This document shows, in pieces, positions 1 to 10,400 of a stretch of 20,622 nt of DNA. Each line of letters starts with the position of its first letter. Within the stretch, counting starts at the first letter, position 1. The notes under the pieces are model-generated. The model was given only the letters and a program-made list of their open reading frames with translations, searched no databases and was not told the DNA's origin. Source of the stretch: Dimargaris cristalligena (lineage: Eukaryota > Kickxellomycota > Dimargaritomycetes > Dimargaritales > Dimargaritaceae); NCBI GenBank assembly GCA_027576995.1, contig JANBQC010000515.1, positions 1-20,622 on the forward strand, in the 5' to 3' direction. The translations under genes were made by a program, and so were the position numbers.

Positions 1-512
1 AATGATTCACAGGTCGGTAATGATGAAAACCACGGATAAAAGTGGTATAGCTATTTAGGCGAAGATCCTACCGACTTCGAGGGTAAAAGGAAGTTGTAAG
101 ATCATGAAGTACAGCCTCTCTATCCCCATACATGGCTAAGCTCAGGAAACTAACTGAATGTACCTGTTCCTCTCTACGGACCTACTGGCTATCCATGTCC
201 TAATTAGCAATAGTTAATCGGAAATAGATCCGCCGAGGTAAAGAATTAGCCTCGAACAGATGGGCGATCTGGGTCACAACTCACAAGCTGTAAAGCCAGG
301 CTTTGTATTGAAGTTGGTACTGGGAGTATAGGGTAGCTTGGTGGTTCCCCTATCTAGATGAAATTTTACTGTGGAAAACTGGCCATGATTCACAAGTTGG
401 GGGAAGGGCCTTAAGGCGCACAGTAGAAGTAGATACATATTCCTCATCACCATACATGAGGTTACCCGGTCTAATAAAACTGTGCTGTGGTGATTATCTT
501 TCCTAGTAACAA

Positions 513-519
513 TATAAAA
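513..519 (+). promoter_or_regulatory. candidate TATA box of the first small secreted protein gene
   Basis: The sequence TATAAAA lies about 212 bases before the ATG at 731. It is followed by a C/A- and pyrimidine-rich leader of the kind seen upstream of many fungal genes. The distance to the ATG is long, so a long 5' UTR or a closer, unrecognised initiator is possible. Confidence 0.4.
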
Positions 520-730
520 CCCTGACCCTATCCAATCCTCTTTACTCACAACTACCTACTCACCAACACACACACACTCACATTCACCAATATCCCCAAT
601 TTCTTTCGCCAAACATACATTTTAACTTTATTCGAAATTCTACTACGATATTGTAAACATTTGCCTTATCCGGAAACTTAATACCACCTCTGATTTTTTT
701 TAACCAAATCTCACCCAGTACTTTACCAGT

Positions 731-1060
731 ATGCGTTTTATCGCCACCCTCGCCCTTCTCACCGCCACCTACTTGGTTGGCACCTCCCCTAGCCCCATTG
801 CCTTGGATCCCTGCTGTTACGCAAGAATGTTAGAAAGCGACCCAGCCTTATCGAGACGCATCGTTGACACCTCCTTCTTCCTCTGCCCAACGGGTGGCAA
901 TTGTATCAACCCATGCACTACGTATAGCCTCACTAGTCGACTGTCCTGTGGAAGTGGATGTGGGACGAATTCGATTAGTACCTGCTATACGCCGCTCCCG
1001 GGTAGGATGAACAAGCCGGGTATCCCAGTGCCGGAGGACCCGACTAAAGATATTATTTGA
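731..1060 (+). CDS. small secreted cysteine-rich protein, 109 aa
   Basis: I do not recognise a family. The first ~20 residues form a signal sequence (MRFIATLALLTATYLVG), with cleavage likely between residues 17 and 24. The mature part has eight cysteines at 28, 29, 52, 58, 62, 73, 77 and 85, an even number that suggests up to four disulfides. The last ~20 residues are cysteine-free, proline-rich and perhaps flexible. The start is the first ATG after a C/A-rich leader, and codons often end in C or G, unlike the AT-rich flanks. No intron is needed. It is the first of three similar-sized signal-peptide genes on this strand. A secreted effector, an antimicrobial peptide or a cell-wall-associated protein are all possible; no function can be assigned from sequence. 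Secretion is inferred, not shown. Confidence 0.72.
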   Translation: MRFIATLALLTATYLVGTSPSPIALDPCCYARMLESDPALSRRIVDTSFFLCPTGGNCINPCTTYSLTSRLSCGSGCGTNSISTCYTPLPGRMNKPGIPVPEDPTKDII

Positions 1061-1314
1061 TCTAGAATGAATACCCATTCTAGGCTGCCGCGCCACACCC
1101 CCCTTCGGCAGTATGGATTCGTACCGAATTCTGCCTGCTCGGAGTAATATGGCTGGCATTTGTATGTGAACCCTTGAGATAAACGCGAGGGGGGAACACA
1201 CACACGCGTGATAACAGCGACCCCCCTATCTATAGTTTTATATACCCGTATCTTGACGGCAATGCTTTATTGCCTCTATTTTATGAACCGATTTATATTA
1301 ACTACATATAATTC

Positions 1315-1320
1315 AATAAA
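1315..1320 (+). terminator. candidate poly(A) signal after the first secreted-protein gene
   Basis: AATAAA lies 255 bases after the stop at 1060. It sits in the 11-base context ATTCAATAAAT, which recurs exactly downstream of the second secreted-protein gene (4371-4381). The motif alone is weak evidence in AT-rich DNA. Confidence 0.3.
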
Positions 1321-3435
1321 TGCCCGACTTAATCATATTAAACAGCCTACCGCCCAATTGCCAATGGAGCTGTCTGCTAAAAGTCGGCTTTCGCAAGAGA
1401 GTGCATTGGATTCATTACAATTTGAATGAAGTCTATTTCATGATACTCGTGAAACTGTTTCGGGTTATTAAAACGCAAAGCACCTAATAGTGGTCGAAAT
1501 TACACAGGCTAGGGAGGTCAGAAAATACTTGGGGAGAAGCATATGTATTAAATGTACCGATATATTTAATTGGGCAACCTTCTTCCGCACGATTCATTAA
1601 ACTACCTTGCCTGAAAAGGGACCGGGGCTCCCCGAGATGACGATGTATAATTAGTTTTTAGCGCGTGTCTTGTTGAGGGGTAGGCCTTTTAACGTGGCCG
1701 CTACTAGACCCTTGACCCCCCAGTATCAAATTAGACACACCCGTACTCTATTTACTAACAACTGAAGCCACTGGACCTCCCTTGAAATAACCTAGCCACT
1801 ATTAACTCTTCTCTAATTGCGCTACTTACATAATCCCATAACGATTTACTCGCATAGGAGTGGGTATGACTTATGTCCATGTCTTGGGTGTCGTACCGCC
1901 GTTTTCAAATGGACCACAGGTATGCCTAATATCGCTTAAGTCCATCCATCGGCAGTTCGCTATCCAAGCAGTGGAGACAGACTCTGAGGTACGGAACGAT
2001 AAGTAAGTAGATCAAAGGTAGCGTAGCGAAAATCCCGATTTGCGTGGTGCACATCGGCTAGGTTTTTGCATCCATTCATTCGTGTAGCTCTCGAGGGAAA
2101 TCACAGGGACCAAAATCGACTGACTGGACAAGCACATCTTAAAGGCACCGGTACTGTGATAGGAGATTGCATTAAAGCCGCGGATTACGTATACTGGATG
2201 GGTGGGCATAGTATAGTTACCGATTATTAGGCCAAAGACACGCGTGGTGCTAATGGGATGCTTAATATAAGTACATGATTTTAACTATCTATAGACTGAG
2301 ATGTATAATACTATCAATCCCACAGGCAATCCTGTGGTACCGATAGATATCGTTGGTTAATTTCTGAGGAGGGGGGTTAGAGGGTACCGTAGATTAAGGT
2401 TTAATTTCAATGGCATCCATGGAGGTTGCTGCGAAACTGGAGGTGCCCAGACCAATATGTTAAACATATACCCCTATTAAAACCGCAAGTCGCCACTGAG
2501 CTGTGTTATTATTGTATGAATTAAGAGCTATTAAAAGGATCGATATAATGATCATATTCCTTACTTAGATAAAGACCGCCGACTTAATATTTATCCTACT
2601 GTCACACTCAAACCATTTCTCATTACCCTCAATTTTCCCTGAAAATAATCGTCCGTACCCGATGGTCTTTACTGATAGCAATTGAGATACTTAAAAAATA
2701 ATTTACACCGTGATTACCCATTTGCATTGCCTCCGAAGGGAAGAGTGGCTAAAAGGATGTAAGGAAGGTAATAAAAAAAAAGAAGAAATGATCGACCCAT
2801 ATCTAGTTATTTAGGCATATTGGATGCGTGACGAAGTGAAGATGGGAGTGGCAAACGTTGAAGTGTAGTGAACTCGTAAGTGGAGAGGGATGGGAGAGTA
2901 AAGATCTACGTATTTCACACACACGCACTTCGACGGTCAATTATTTGGCTCACACCAAACCGGACAATTGTCGACTATCCATGCCTTTCGTCCTTATTAA
3001 TTGGGCCGTAGTTGGCCAAATAGGCGGTTGGGCTATCGACTGATTTCCCAACTAACTGACCCTTTGGTTGTGGGTGCATTTTTCTTTGTTACCGCACATA
3101 TGCCTTTCGACGGATCGCTGGAATGCCCCGACAACCTCGCCAATCATGCAGACCTACAGCAGTGTCCTCGCGTACGTGCTTTAGCTTACACCACTCCTTA
3201 CAATCTTTTAATTCTACCCGAAGCAGACGTACATTGGTCGATGGGACAATCGGCAAGATATACTTCGTCGCTGCAAATCCTTGGCTATTTTAGAAAAGGG
3301 GGAGCAAGGGTGTATGTGCGTGCGTGTTGGAGAATGTGGACTACCTGTAATATTGAACACACCTAAGAAGTCACACGACTATGGACATCTAATATGGGAG
3401 ACAGGGTATGAGCTATAGTGTCTATCCATCTATCG

Positions 3436-3452
3436 ATATATATATATATATA
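3436..3452 (+). promoter_or_regulatory. TA dinucleotide tract, possible TATA element
   Basis: Seventeen alternating A/T bases lie about 315 bases before the ATG at 3768. The region between them is rich in C and T (many CCATC and CTCTC words). The tract could act as a TATA element or be only a microsatellite. Confidence 0.3.
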
Positions 3453-3767
3453 GGTCCTTTTCCATCCTATGTTCATTCATCATCACTTTACCAACCAACA
3501 TCACTTCCATCGCTCCTGTCGACTCGTTTCGAGGCACTGTCACGCGTTCTCTACCCGCTCTCTTCAACTTTTCATATCATTTGATACTTGAAGATCTAGC
3601 TGTGTGTTCCCTCCCCCCTTCGGCCCTCACCACCAACGCATTTTTTTTTGACGAACCCCGTACTCTCTACTACACCACATTATCAATTCATTTGACCGTG
3701 TCTCGCACCCGAGCTCTTCACCCTTTCATCCATCCATTCCAACCCACCCCACTTTTATTCATCCACT

Positions 3768-4040
3768 ATGCGTTGCTTCGCCACCCTTGCCATTGCCGCT
3801 CTCGTCGCCGCTGTCGCTGTCCAGGCCGCCCCCGCTCCTGAAGATGTGGCCGTCGCTGCTGATACCGACGTTCCCGCCGGCACGGAAGTTTCCACCGATG
3901 GTCAGAACTACACCGTGTGCATCCAGCAGGCCACTGACGAGTTCGACCGTGGCTGCTTCGTCCTGAACAAGGTCATCTGCGAAACCGCCGACGCCAAGTT
4001 CGCTTCTCTGTGCGAGCAGTTCTTCAGCACCACCGCTTAA
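3768..4040 (+). CDS. small secreted four-cysteine protein, 90 aa
   Basis: No family is recognised. Residues 1-20 are a textbook signal peptide rich in Ala and Val, ending in VQA before APAPE (cleavage about 20/21). The mature ~70 residues are acidic (DVAVAADTDVPAGTE) and carry four cysteines at 51, 63, 71 and 82 (spacing 11, 7, 10). NYT at 47-49 is a possible N-glycosylation sequon. The C-terminal half looks helical (ATDEFDRGCFVLNK, TADAKFASLCEQFF). Nearly all codons end in C or G, very unlike the flanks, which strongly supports a real, well-expressed gene. The ATG follows a pyrimidine-rich leader and needs no intron. The post-cleavage AAPA is shared with the protein at 6196. A secreted effector-like or wall-associated role is inference only. 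Confidence 0.83.
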   Translation: MRCFATLAIAALVAAVAVQAAPAPEDVAVAADTDVPAGTEVSTDGQNYTVCIQQATDEFDRGCFVLNKVICETADAKFASLCEQFFSTTA

Positions 4041-4374
4041 TTTTGTTAATGAGAAAGGGGGGAGGGTGAGGGTATAGTCCTCTATTGGGTCTCGCCCGTA
4101 ATTTCCCTTCTTTTCCCCTCCACTCTCTAACACACACACACACCCTCTCTTCATATACGCCTCTACCTTTACTGTTGGACAATGAGAAAGGGAATTAGGA
4201 TTACAGATTACTACCTGATTCCTATATTTCTTTTTGGGACTCTTTATCCGAGATCCATTATATACTACTATAAATATGCCTGTTTATGTGTCTATTTGAA
4301 AACGCGTTTTTTGAAAATACGTACGAACCATTACCCCACCCATTAACTGGGCATTTCCCCCGCTTGTCGGATTC

Positions 4375-4380
4375 AATAAA
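4375..4380 (+). terminator. candidate poly(A) signal after the second secreted-protein gene
   Basis: AATAAA lies 335 bases past the stop at 4040, within the same ATTCAATAAAT context found at 1311-1321. An (AC)7 tract lies nearer the gene at 4130-4143. Confidence 0.3.
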
Positions 4381-5437
4381 TTAACGATGTATTAAATACC
4401 ATTACCGTGAAACAAATAATAATGAGGTCCAGCGGGTTGCAATGTGGCAAATTGGAGGATTGTAAATTATATCGAGCTACCTATTTGGTGCTCCCTCATT
4501 TGCATAGGTTTCCTTCGCTTTATCCCCAAGTCAAAGCACAGTCGCGCAGCGGTTATAAATATATATTGGTTGATCATGCTCTGTGTTAGCGCACATTCAC
4601 CTGGCAATATTGGCACTGCTGCTCATTTTTTATGTTTTACACTCAGCCAGAATTGGTCATAGTCTTAGAAGAGAGGCGATGCGTGGATGGGGTAGCTAGG
4701 TAGCCAGCCATGGTCGATAAGATAAAGATCCCCGGAATAGGGGGGGGGACGGAAGGGTACTTTTGGGGAAACCCCATCAACTTCTCGACTGACATTTACG
4801 GAGATATCTCCTTGTGTATACACAACCCTACAATAGAAGGAATTATCTCCACCCATATGCCCTTAAATAATTCGAAAATAATGGGAATATGTGGGGAATG
4901 GAGCTTCTTGTTCTCGCTGACTCGTTCACCTACATCCTCTTGTAAATAACTATAACCTAACCAGGGGTCAGCCGGTCGCTCGCTATGTACACCTAGTCCT
5001 CAAACAGGTTTAATATGTCCGCAACTCCGTTGTGGCCGACGGGAAGGAAGGTGAGATGTATAATCATTTATTTTTGGCCTAAAGAGTGAGATCACAGAGA
5101 CCAAGCGGACTAAAAAAGGAGCTATTTGTAAAATAACGATTGGGTAGTTTATCTATCTACCTCCTCCGCTTTGCTCCTAAATTAGCCGATCTTCGCCTTT
5201 TGAAGAGAGAGAGCGAGAGGGAGGCTTGAGGGGGTATCCTCCGATCCGACTGGGCATTTTCCTCGTGACCAGGCCAATTCATGGAGGGAAGGAGAGACAT
5301 ATACATTAGGGGAGCACCGCCTGCCTCCCCCTTGCCTAAGATTGGCCGGGGTTGGACCACATTGTAATTCTTGCACCCATGGCTTCGCTTCGCACCTTCC
5401 TGTACGCTAGTCCCAATGGCAGCGGAGGTTCTCTTCC

Positions 5438-5443
5438 TTTATT
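5438..5443 (-). terminator. candidate poly(A) signal, minus strand
   Basis: Read on the minus strand this is AATAAA, about 28 bases after the TAG at 5473-5471 that ends the candidate gene described next. It is weak independent support that a minus-strand transcript ends here. Confidence 0.25.
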
Positions 5444-5470
5444 CAACCCCGGTTTACCACCAATTGCATG

Positions 5471-5957
5471 CTATAGTGGATGATCTACCCCATCCGCATC
5501 CTCAGGCGGCTGGTAGGGGGAGTGTGTCGAGGGGATAGAGGCAATAGAGGAGGGAGGAGGAGGAGATTCCCATAGCAAGGGCAATCCTGCCAAAGGATAG
5601 GCGGACTGTCTCTCCGAAAGGGGGAAAGGATGATGTACTTCAAATGGTGGTGGAGGCTTCTCCGTATATATCTCACCAGCTCCCCTTATGGTACTGGTTA
5701 ATAGGGTGAGTTTGCCTCTTTCATCGCTATAGTCAGAGAACTGGCCTGGAACTTCCCAAGGAAAGTCCCTCAATAAGGCCAAGATGTATGTCTAAACAGG
5801 CAATCGCATTGGCCAAGCGGGGCCGCCGTAGGTTACTAAAAATAAACAGAGATCAGGAAGGCGAGAGGCACCAATGAGTGAGGAAATCACCAACAAATGG
5901 TGGTAATAGAGCCCGGGTAGCGGTGTTACGTAAGATTAGAGGAACGGCGAGCCGCAT
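5471..5957 (-). CDS. possible spliced minus-strand gene, exon structure unresolved
   Basis: This is a weak call. On the minus strand an open frame ends at 5471 and encodes a proline-rich segment (DFPWEVPGQFSDYSDERGK, later PPPPSS and YQPPEDADG). It has no ATG and opens right after a splice-acceptor-like TGTTTAG near 5792. Further upstream, an ATG at 5957 gives MRLAVPLIL, a signal-like start. It runs into GTAACA (donor at 5929), and a pyrimidine-rich stretch ending TTTTTAG at 5836 would close a 94-base intron. A TTTAAATA element lies upstream of that ATG. However, joining these pieces in the simplest ways leaves frames that stop or do not match, so a further exon, a pseudogene or chance are all possible. 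It would be divergent from the gene at 6196. Confidence 0.22.
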
Positions 5958-6101
5958 TGCGCGATTAGTTATTTAAAGGCATCCCCCCGTTACCACCGTT
6001 ATTGATTCATCTCTCTCTCATTCTCACTTAAATTACTTGTATAAGCCACCACTTTGTAACGTACTTTTCTCCTTACCTGTTTTACTATCGTTTCCATTGA
6101 G

Positions 6102-6107
6102 TATAAA
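6102..6107 (+). promoter_or_regulatory. candidate TATA box of the third small secreted protein gene
   Basis: TATAAA lies 94 bases before the ATG at 6196. The stretch 6005-6180 is rich in C and T, as expected for a fungal promoter and leader. Of the TATA candidates in the window this has the most normal spacing. Confidence 0.5.
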
Positions 6108-6195
6108 TTCATCGTCACGCCCCCGTCGCGGTCTCTCAGCATAATTCCACTTTAGTATCCCCAACCATCCCCCCCCCACATTCATTTTTTAAAAT

Positions 6196-6390
6196 ATGCA
6201 GTTCACCACCATTGTCGCCGCTCTGCTCGCCGTCGTAGCCACCAACGCCGTTCTGGCCGCCCCCGCCGTTTCCGATACTACCGCCGAATTCCGCGGGACG
6301 ATCGAAGTGTGCATTGACAACAACTGTGGCCCCAAAGTCTGTCCCCTTGGTGTCCGTTCCTGCAACGTCTATGGCAAAGCCCTCATTTAA
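6196..6390 (+). CDS. small secreted four-cysteine peptide, 64 aa
   Basis: No family is recognised. Residues 1-21 are a clear signal peptide (MQFTTIVAALLAVVATNAVL) ending VLA before AP, so cleavage is likely at 21/22. The mature peptide is about 43 residues with four cysteines at 39, 44, 49 and 56 (spacing 4, 4, 6), which allows two disulfides. The motif EVCI resembles TVCI at the first cysteine of the protein at 3768, and both mature proteins begin APA, but the later spacing differs and homology is uncertain. Codons mostly end in C. The frame is closed by TAA with no intron needed. The size and cysteine content fit secreted effectors or defensive peptides; the role is unknown. The antisense frame over the same bases is glycine-rich low complexity and is a shadow. 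Confidence 0.8.
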   Translation: MQFTTIVAALLAVVATNAVLAAPAVSDTTAEFRGTIEVCIDNNCGPKVCPLGVRSCNVYGKALI

Positions 6391-7468
6391 AATGACACCT
6401 CCTCCCTCCCGCCCCAATCCCACCCAATAGCCCACACATTTACTTACACACACAGACACACTCCAGAAGTCCACATGATAGTGTAAGGAGAGAGGGCCTT
6501 GCGTTGTTTTGCATAGTGTGGAGCTATTTCCGCCCGCCTACATCGCCTAATGATCGTCAGCCGTTGGTTGCCGCCTCGCACTATTGCTGCCTTTCCTTTT
6601 CGATAATGATTATTTCAACTTCAGCTATTCCCTATAGTTCGGCTCCTCACCACTCTTGGTGTGACTGTATTGCAATACTTTAATGTTCTTCACCCCCCCT
6701 ATATATCTTCCCTTAACCAGCGCATCGCCCAGTCTGGTGCGCGGGATTGCTACCAATAAACTACTTTATTAATTCAAAGTGCTTAGGATAGATATTGGCT
6801 TCGCATGTTTATGCAATAACTTCCGATATGATTTACTATGGCCTCTGTGACATGAGTGGTGAAATCCCAGTACCCCCATGAGCTTTTCTTACTATACACA
6901 CTTGGATTTCTCCTGCTGGCATCTCGATTTTGCCAATAGAAACTCCCCCCCTTCCTAAACGTGCAAATTATGACAACACGACAAAAAAAAAGGACTACCA
7001 CTCGCTTTATCATAACAGGAACATCGGTCCAAAGGTAGTATTACTCCCTCATCACCTTCGAAAAGGGACATTAAAAAGATAGCGCAATAGAAGGAAATGC
7101 AAAAGACAAGGAATAGGCTAGCGATGAACAATAAAAGATAGAGATAAATAATGGGATAATTGAATAATAAAGAGTACTCGTCAATGATAGAAGTATGAAT
7201 ATAAAGGAATAGATGAACATGCAGGGGAAATAAAGTCATTATATAAAATAAAATTATAGGTGTAAAAAGGTTAAGGCGAGGAGATTTCAGAGAAAATATA
7301 ACATGTGCGGGGAAAAACACCAATGAATTGACTGAAATGAAGTGCCGCCTGAAATATTAGGCATGTTCCTGAGTTTAGCCCACCATGGGCTGGGGGGGGG
7401 TTGACTAAGAAAAAGGCAAGAACCATTCTCCAATCGGCATTAATATCACCCCCCTCTTATAATCGCCA
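6391..7468. other. spacer between convergent genes
   Basis: This is the 3' side of both the secreted-protein gene and the TSC1 gene. The stretch 6980-7300 is A-rich on the + strand. Its antisense reading is a hydrophobic low-complexity frame (6955-7323), most likely an artefact of base composition. TTTATT at 6765-6770 (AATAAA on the minus strand) is ~700 bases past the TSC1 stop, and no closer minus-strand signal was found. No gene is supported. Confidence 0.5.
6755..6760 (+). terminator. candidate poly(A) signal
   Basis: AATAAA lies 365 bases after the stop at 6390. It is rather far for a 195-base gene, and no nearer signal was seen. Confidence 0.25.
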
Positions 7469-10400
7469 CTACGACGGACCACTCGAAGGCTCTTGACTAG
7501 CTGCCGGAATGTTCCCAATGTCCATACTACTAGCTGAGCTGGGACTAGCCTGGGCGTTGCTCCCCGTCTGGCTAGCCGGCTGACCCGATTCGACAGGACC
7601 AGTAGTGCCAGTCTCGCTCCGGTCGCCTCCTTCCACACCCACCAACCGACATTCCAAGTTCAACACCGAAGCCCGCAGGGCATGGTTTTGGTCGAGCACT
7701 TGCTGGTACTGGCGGTGTTGGTCCTCCAGATCGCGTTGCAGAGTCTGGACCTGTCCCACGAGGTTGGTACGAACCGACTCGAGTTGTACCGCACATTGCT
7801 CGTGCTCTCGGGCCAAGTGCTCCTGCCGTTGCCGCCAGCGATCGCATTCCGTCGTCCGGTGGCGCAGTTCCGAGCGCACATCCGCCAGAGTGCGTTGCCC
7901 GGCTGTAATTTCGGTTTGGAGGAGTTGGGCCGATCCCGCCAGGGCTTGGTACTGCGTTTCGAGGCGGTCTTTAGCATCCAAACCATGTTTACTGACCATC
8001 AGCAACGCCGTGAGTTTATCGATTTCGTCGCGGTATTTGGACACCAACGACACATTCAACAGGTTGGTTTCCAACTGCGCCTGGAGTTGGAATTGCCCCG
8101 TGTGCGCTTCAAACGCCTGATCCCGTAAGCGTTCCAGTTCCCGGTCCCGCTGTTCGATTTGGTGCCGGAGTTCCTGGATCAGCGTGTTGCGCGTGCGGGT
8201 TTCGTCGCGGAAATGCCGGCTGCGTTCGGCCTGTTTCTGCTCCCGCGTATTTTCGGATAAGCGCATACTATATTCTTGGTTCACCCACCCCGCGTGGTGT
8301 TTTTTGAGTTCCGCCAGGCGTTCCTGGAGGACCCGGGTCTTGAGGGAAAATAACGGCTCCGCCACTTCAGCGTTAGCCCGCATGATCCGTTCCGCCTGCC
8401 AGCGGCCCAACTGCGCCATGCGACAGTCAGCGATGTACCGTTCGAGTTCCAATTGGTTCGCGAGGCGGTAGACTTGCGCTTGGTCCCCACAGGTGTTGGG
8501 GGCGGGGGCATTGGGGGTAGTAGGGTTGGGGTTGGTGGTCGTCACTCTTGGAGAAGAAGGTCTGTTCCTGGCTCGGGGTGAAGCATTGACACCACCACCA
8601 CCACCACCGGCAGCAGCAGCAGCCGCTGCCGATATCGCCAGACTAGGGGATGAGTTTGGGGGCAGATGGGCCACACATGAATCGTAAGACTTTACAATAT
8701 TTTGAGCCAATTGGAAAATTGATTGGTCTGTGGCATCGTCCGAGTCGATGTCCAAATCCTGGTAGAGTTGGTGACCGGGGATGGTGGTGATACTTAGTGC
8801 ATTGCCCTCGACCGAATCAGCATCCAAATCCGAATCCGAGTCGGATTTTGGACTAGGTCCCGCATCCGCCGCCCCATCTTCCGTATCATCCCCGGCGGTG
8901 GCCGCCAACCCTCTTCCCGAGTCGGCCCGGTTCGGTAGGGCCCGGGGAGTGGTGGGCAGGGGGGATGGACGGCCTCTCAGTTCGCGGTGGGCGTGCAGTC
9001 CTTCGAAATAGGCCATCCATTCCTTACGGACAATATCTACTTGCAGGTCTAAGCACCGCTCAACGAATTTGTGCGCTTCTTCGGAACTGACCGGTTCGCT
9101 CGCGTAATTCTGCAATTCCAGATACTCGGGTAACTGCAGTTTGTTGATCACTTGCATATCATTGGCATGGGGGGAAACTACAAATGGTCCGCTATCATGA
9201 CCATTGCCACCACTACTGGCGCGGGGTGGACTAGTGCCTGCTTCATCGGCCGCACTAGGATTAGTACCAGCGGTCGTTGAACCAACCGGGGCGTCCGGGG
9301 CCCGCATGACCACTTGGAAAGATACCTTGAGGAAATTGGGGTGGTACACGTGGGTACGAAGAAGCCGTTCGGCCTGTTTCATAAAGCCAATCGACTGGAA
9401 GGGAGGGGCACTATACTTGACCCGGAGTTCAGCTGCTAATAACTGGCCATCTTCATCCCCCTCCGTATCCGAGAGCTGGCGGCGGCGGCGGCGGATGAAG
9501 AGCCGTTGACTGGTGATCCAGCCGTTCATGTAACCCGTGGCATCTTTTAAAAAGCCGACAGTGTTAAATGGCAGGGGTCCGTACAGGTAGGAGAACAGCA
9601 CGATGGTACTCAGGGATAGCGGGCGGTACAGGTACACCGAGGATGATGATTCCCCGGCGGGGGCGGAGGGGGACGCGGTAGTAGTCGAGGCGAGGGGATC
9701 GGTGCGCTCCGCGCGGAGGGGCGGACCACCCCCGCGGGGCCAGATGAGTTTCCGGCCCAGGATGAAGAGTAGCCGGGGGAAGTATTCGGGTAACGACCGA
9801 TTCATATGGGGGATCACAAAAGTCAGGATGTTCGACGCCACGTCCATGGTTTCGAACGATAGGGTCGTTTCCAGCAGGTTCAGGATCCGTTCGAGTAGCG
9901 GGGTACCGATCATGGCGAATTTGTTGGTGTGGCTTTGGCTGGCGAATTCGCTGAGGAATTTGAGGGCCGCAAACGTATGGGCTTCCTGTTCACCCATGAC
10001 CTCGTCGAAAATGGCGTACAGGACGGGGGCGTTGGCCTGGCCGAAGGGCATGAGAACTCGTTCGAGGTGGACCACGGGACGCGAATGCTCGCCCAGCTGG
10101 GGGGGTGGCGGCTGGCATGTCCAGGTCGGGGGATCCGCCCCCGTTTCGTTGCACTGGATGGCGGCCAGCGAAGTTGAGTACCCCATATTGGAGTTGGTGG
10201 TGTCAACGTAAAGGGACACCAGCGCGTGACAGAGGGCCTTGCCCCATTCCTGGTGGTTATTAACTGGGCTAGTCGCGCCAGCTGGCTTCGTTGATGGTCC
10301 CCCGCCGCCACTGGTTTCACTCGCGGGGTTAGTGGTAGGGGTGGATGATGTCGACGCAGCAGCCGTGGCACTGGCNNNNNNNNNNGCTTACGTTACCGAC

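Larger units (their letters stand above)
1061..3767. other. gene-poor AT-rich spacer
   Basis: No convincing gene is seen over 2.7 kb. ORFs here are short, AT-rich in codon use and mostly lack an ATG near their start. The best is on the + strand: from the ATG at 3100 to 3366 it would give 88 residues with two early cysteines, and the frame stays open upstream to 3001 without another ATG. Its first half is mildly coding-like (ECPDNLANHADLQQCP) and it could be an exon or a decayed gene, but I would not annotate it. The last ~300 bases before 3768 are pyrimidine-rich and belong to the next promoter and leader. Confidence 0.5.
4041..5470. other. spacer without a confident gene
   Basis: After the candidate poly(A) site the sequence is AT-rich to about 5150. 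A + strand ORF at 4710-4949 (79 codons with an ATG) crosses a run of nine G and has AT-biased codons, so I do not call it. Between 5160 and 5470 there are short overlapping ORFs on both strands. One is a 34-residue + strand frame at 5379-5483 (MASLRTFLYASPNGSGG) with C-rich codons that could be an exon of something larger. None can be supported alone. Confidence 0.45.

Noticed and set aside
1100..1160. tRNA B-box-like word on the minus strand (GGTACGAATCC)
   Set aside because: It differs from the GGTTCGANTCC consensus, and no A box or cloverleaf could be formed at the right distance. No tRNA was found elsewhere.
4710..4949. 79-codon + strand ORF with an ATG
   Set aside because: It crosses a run of nine G and has AT-biased codons, no recognisable domain or signal peptide, and no supporting promoter.
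5844..5853. ACAGAGATCA, similar to the U6 snRNA ACAGAGA box
   Set aside because: None of the surrounding U6 sequence is present.
6136..6474. Minus-strand 112-codon ORF across the 64-aa peptide gene
   Set aside because: It is glycine/asparagine low complexity made by antisense reading of the secreted-protein gene, which has a signal peptide, a TATA box and an ATG on the + strand. The minus-strand ORF at 3759-4154 is rejected for the same reason.
6955..7323. 122-codon hydrophobic minus-strand ORF
   Set aside because: It is made of Phe/Leu/Ile/Tyr from a T-rich strand, has no coding-like codon choice, and lies in the TSC1 3' region.
7605..8128. Two overlapping + strand ORFs of 148 and 171 codons
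   Set aside because: They are opposite-strand shadows of the TSC1 coiled-coil region, which has far better protein features. The same applies to the other + strand ORFs between 8184 and 11624.
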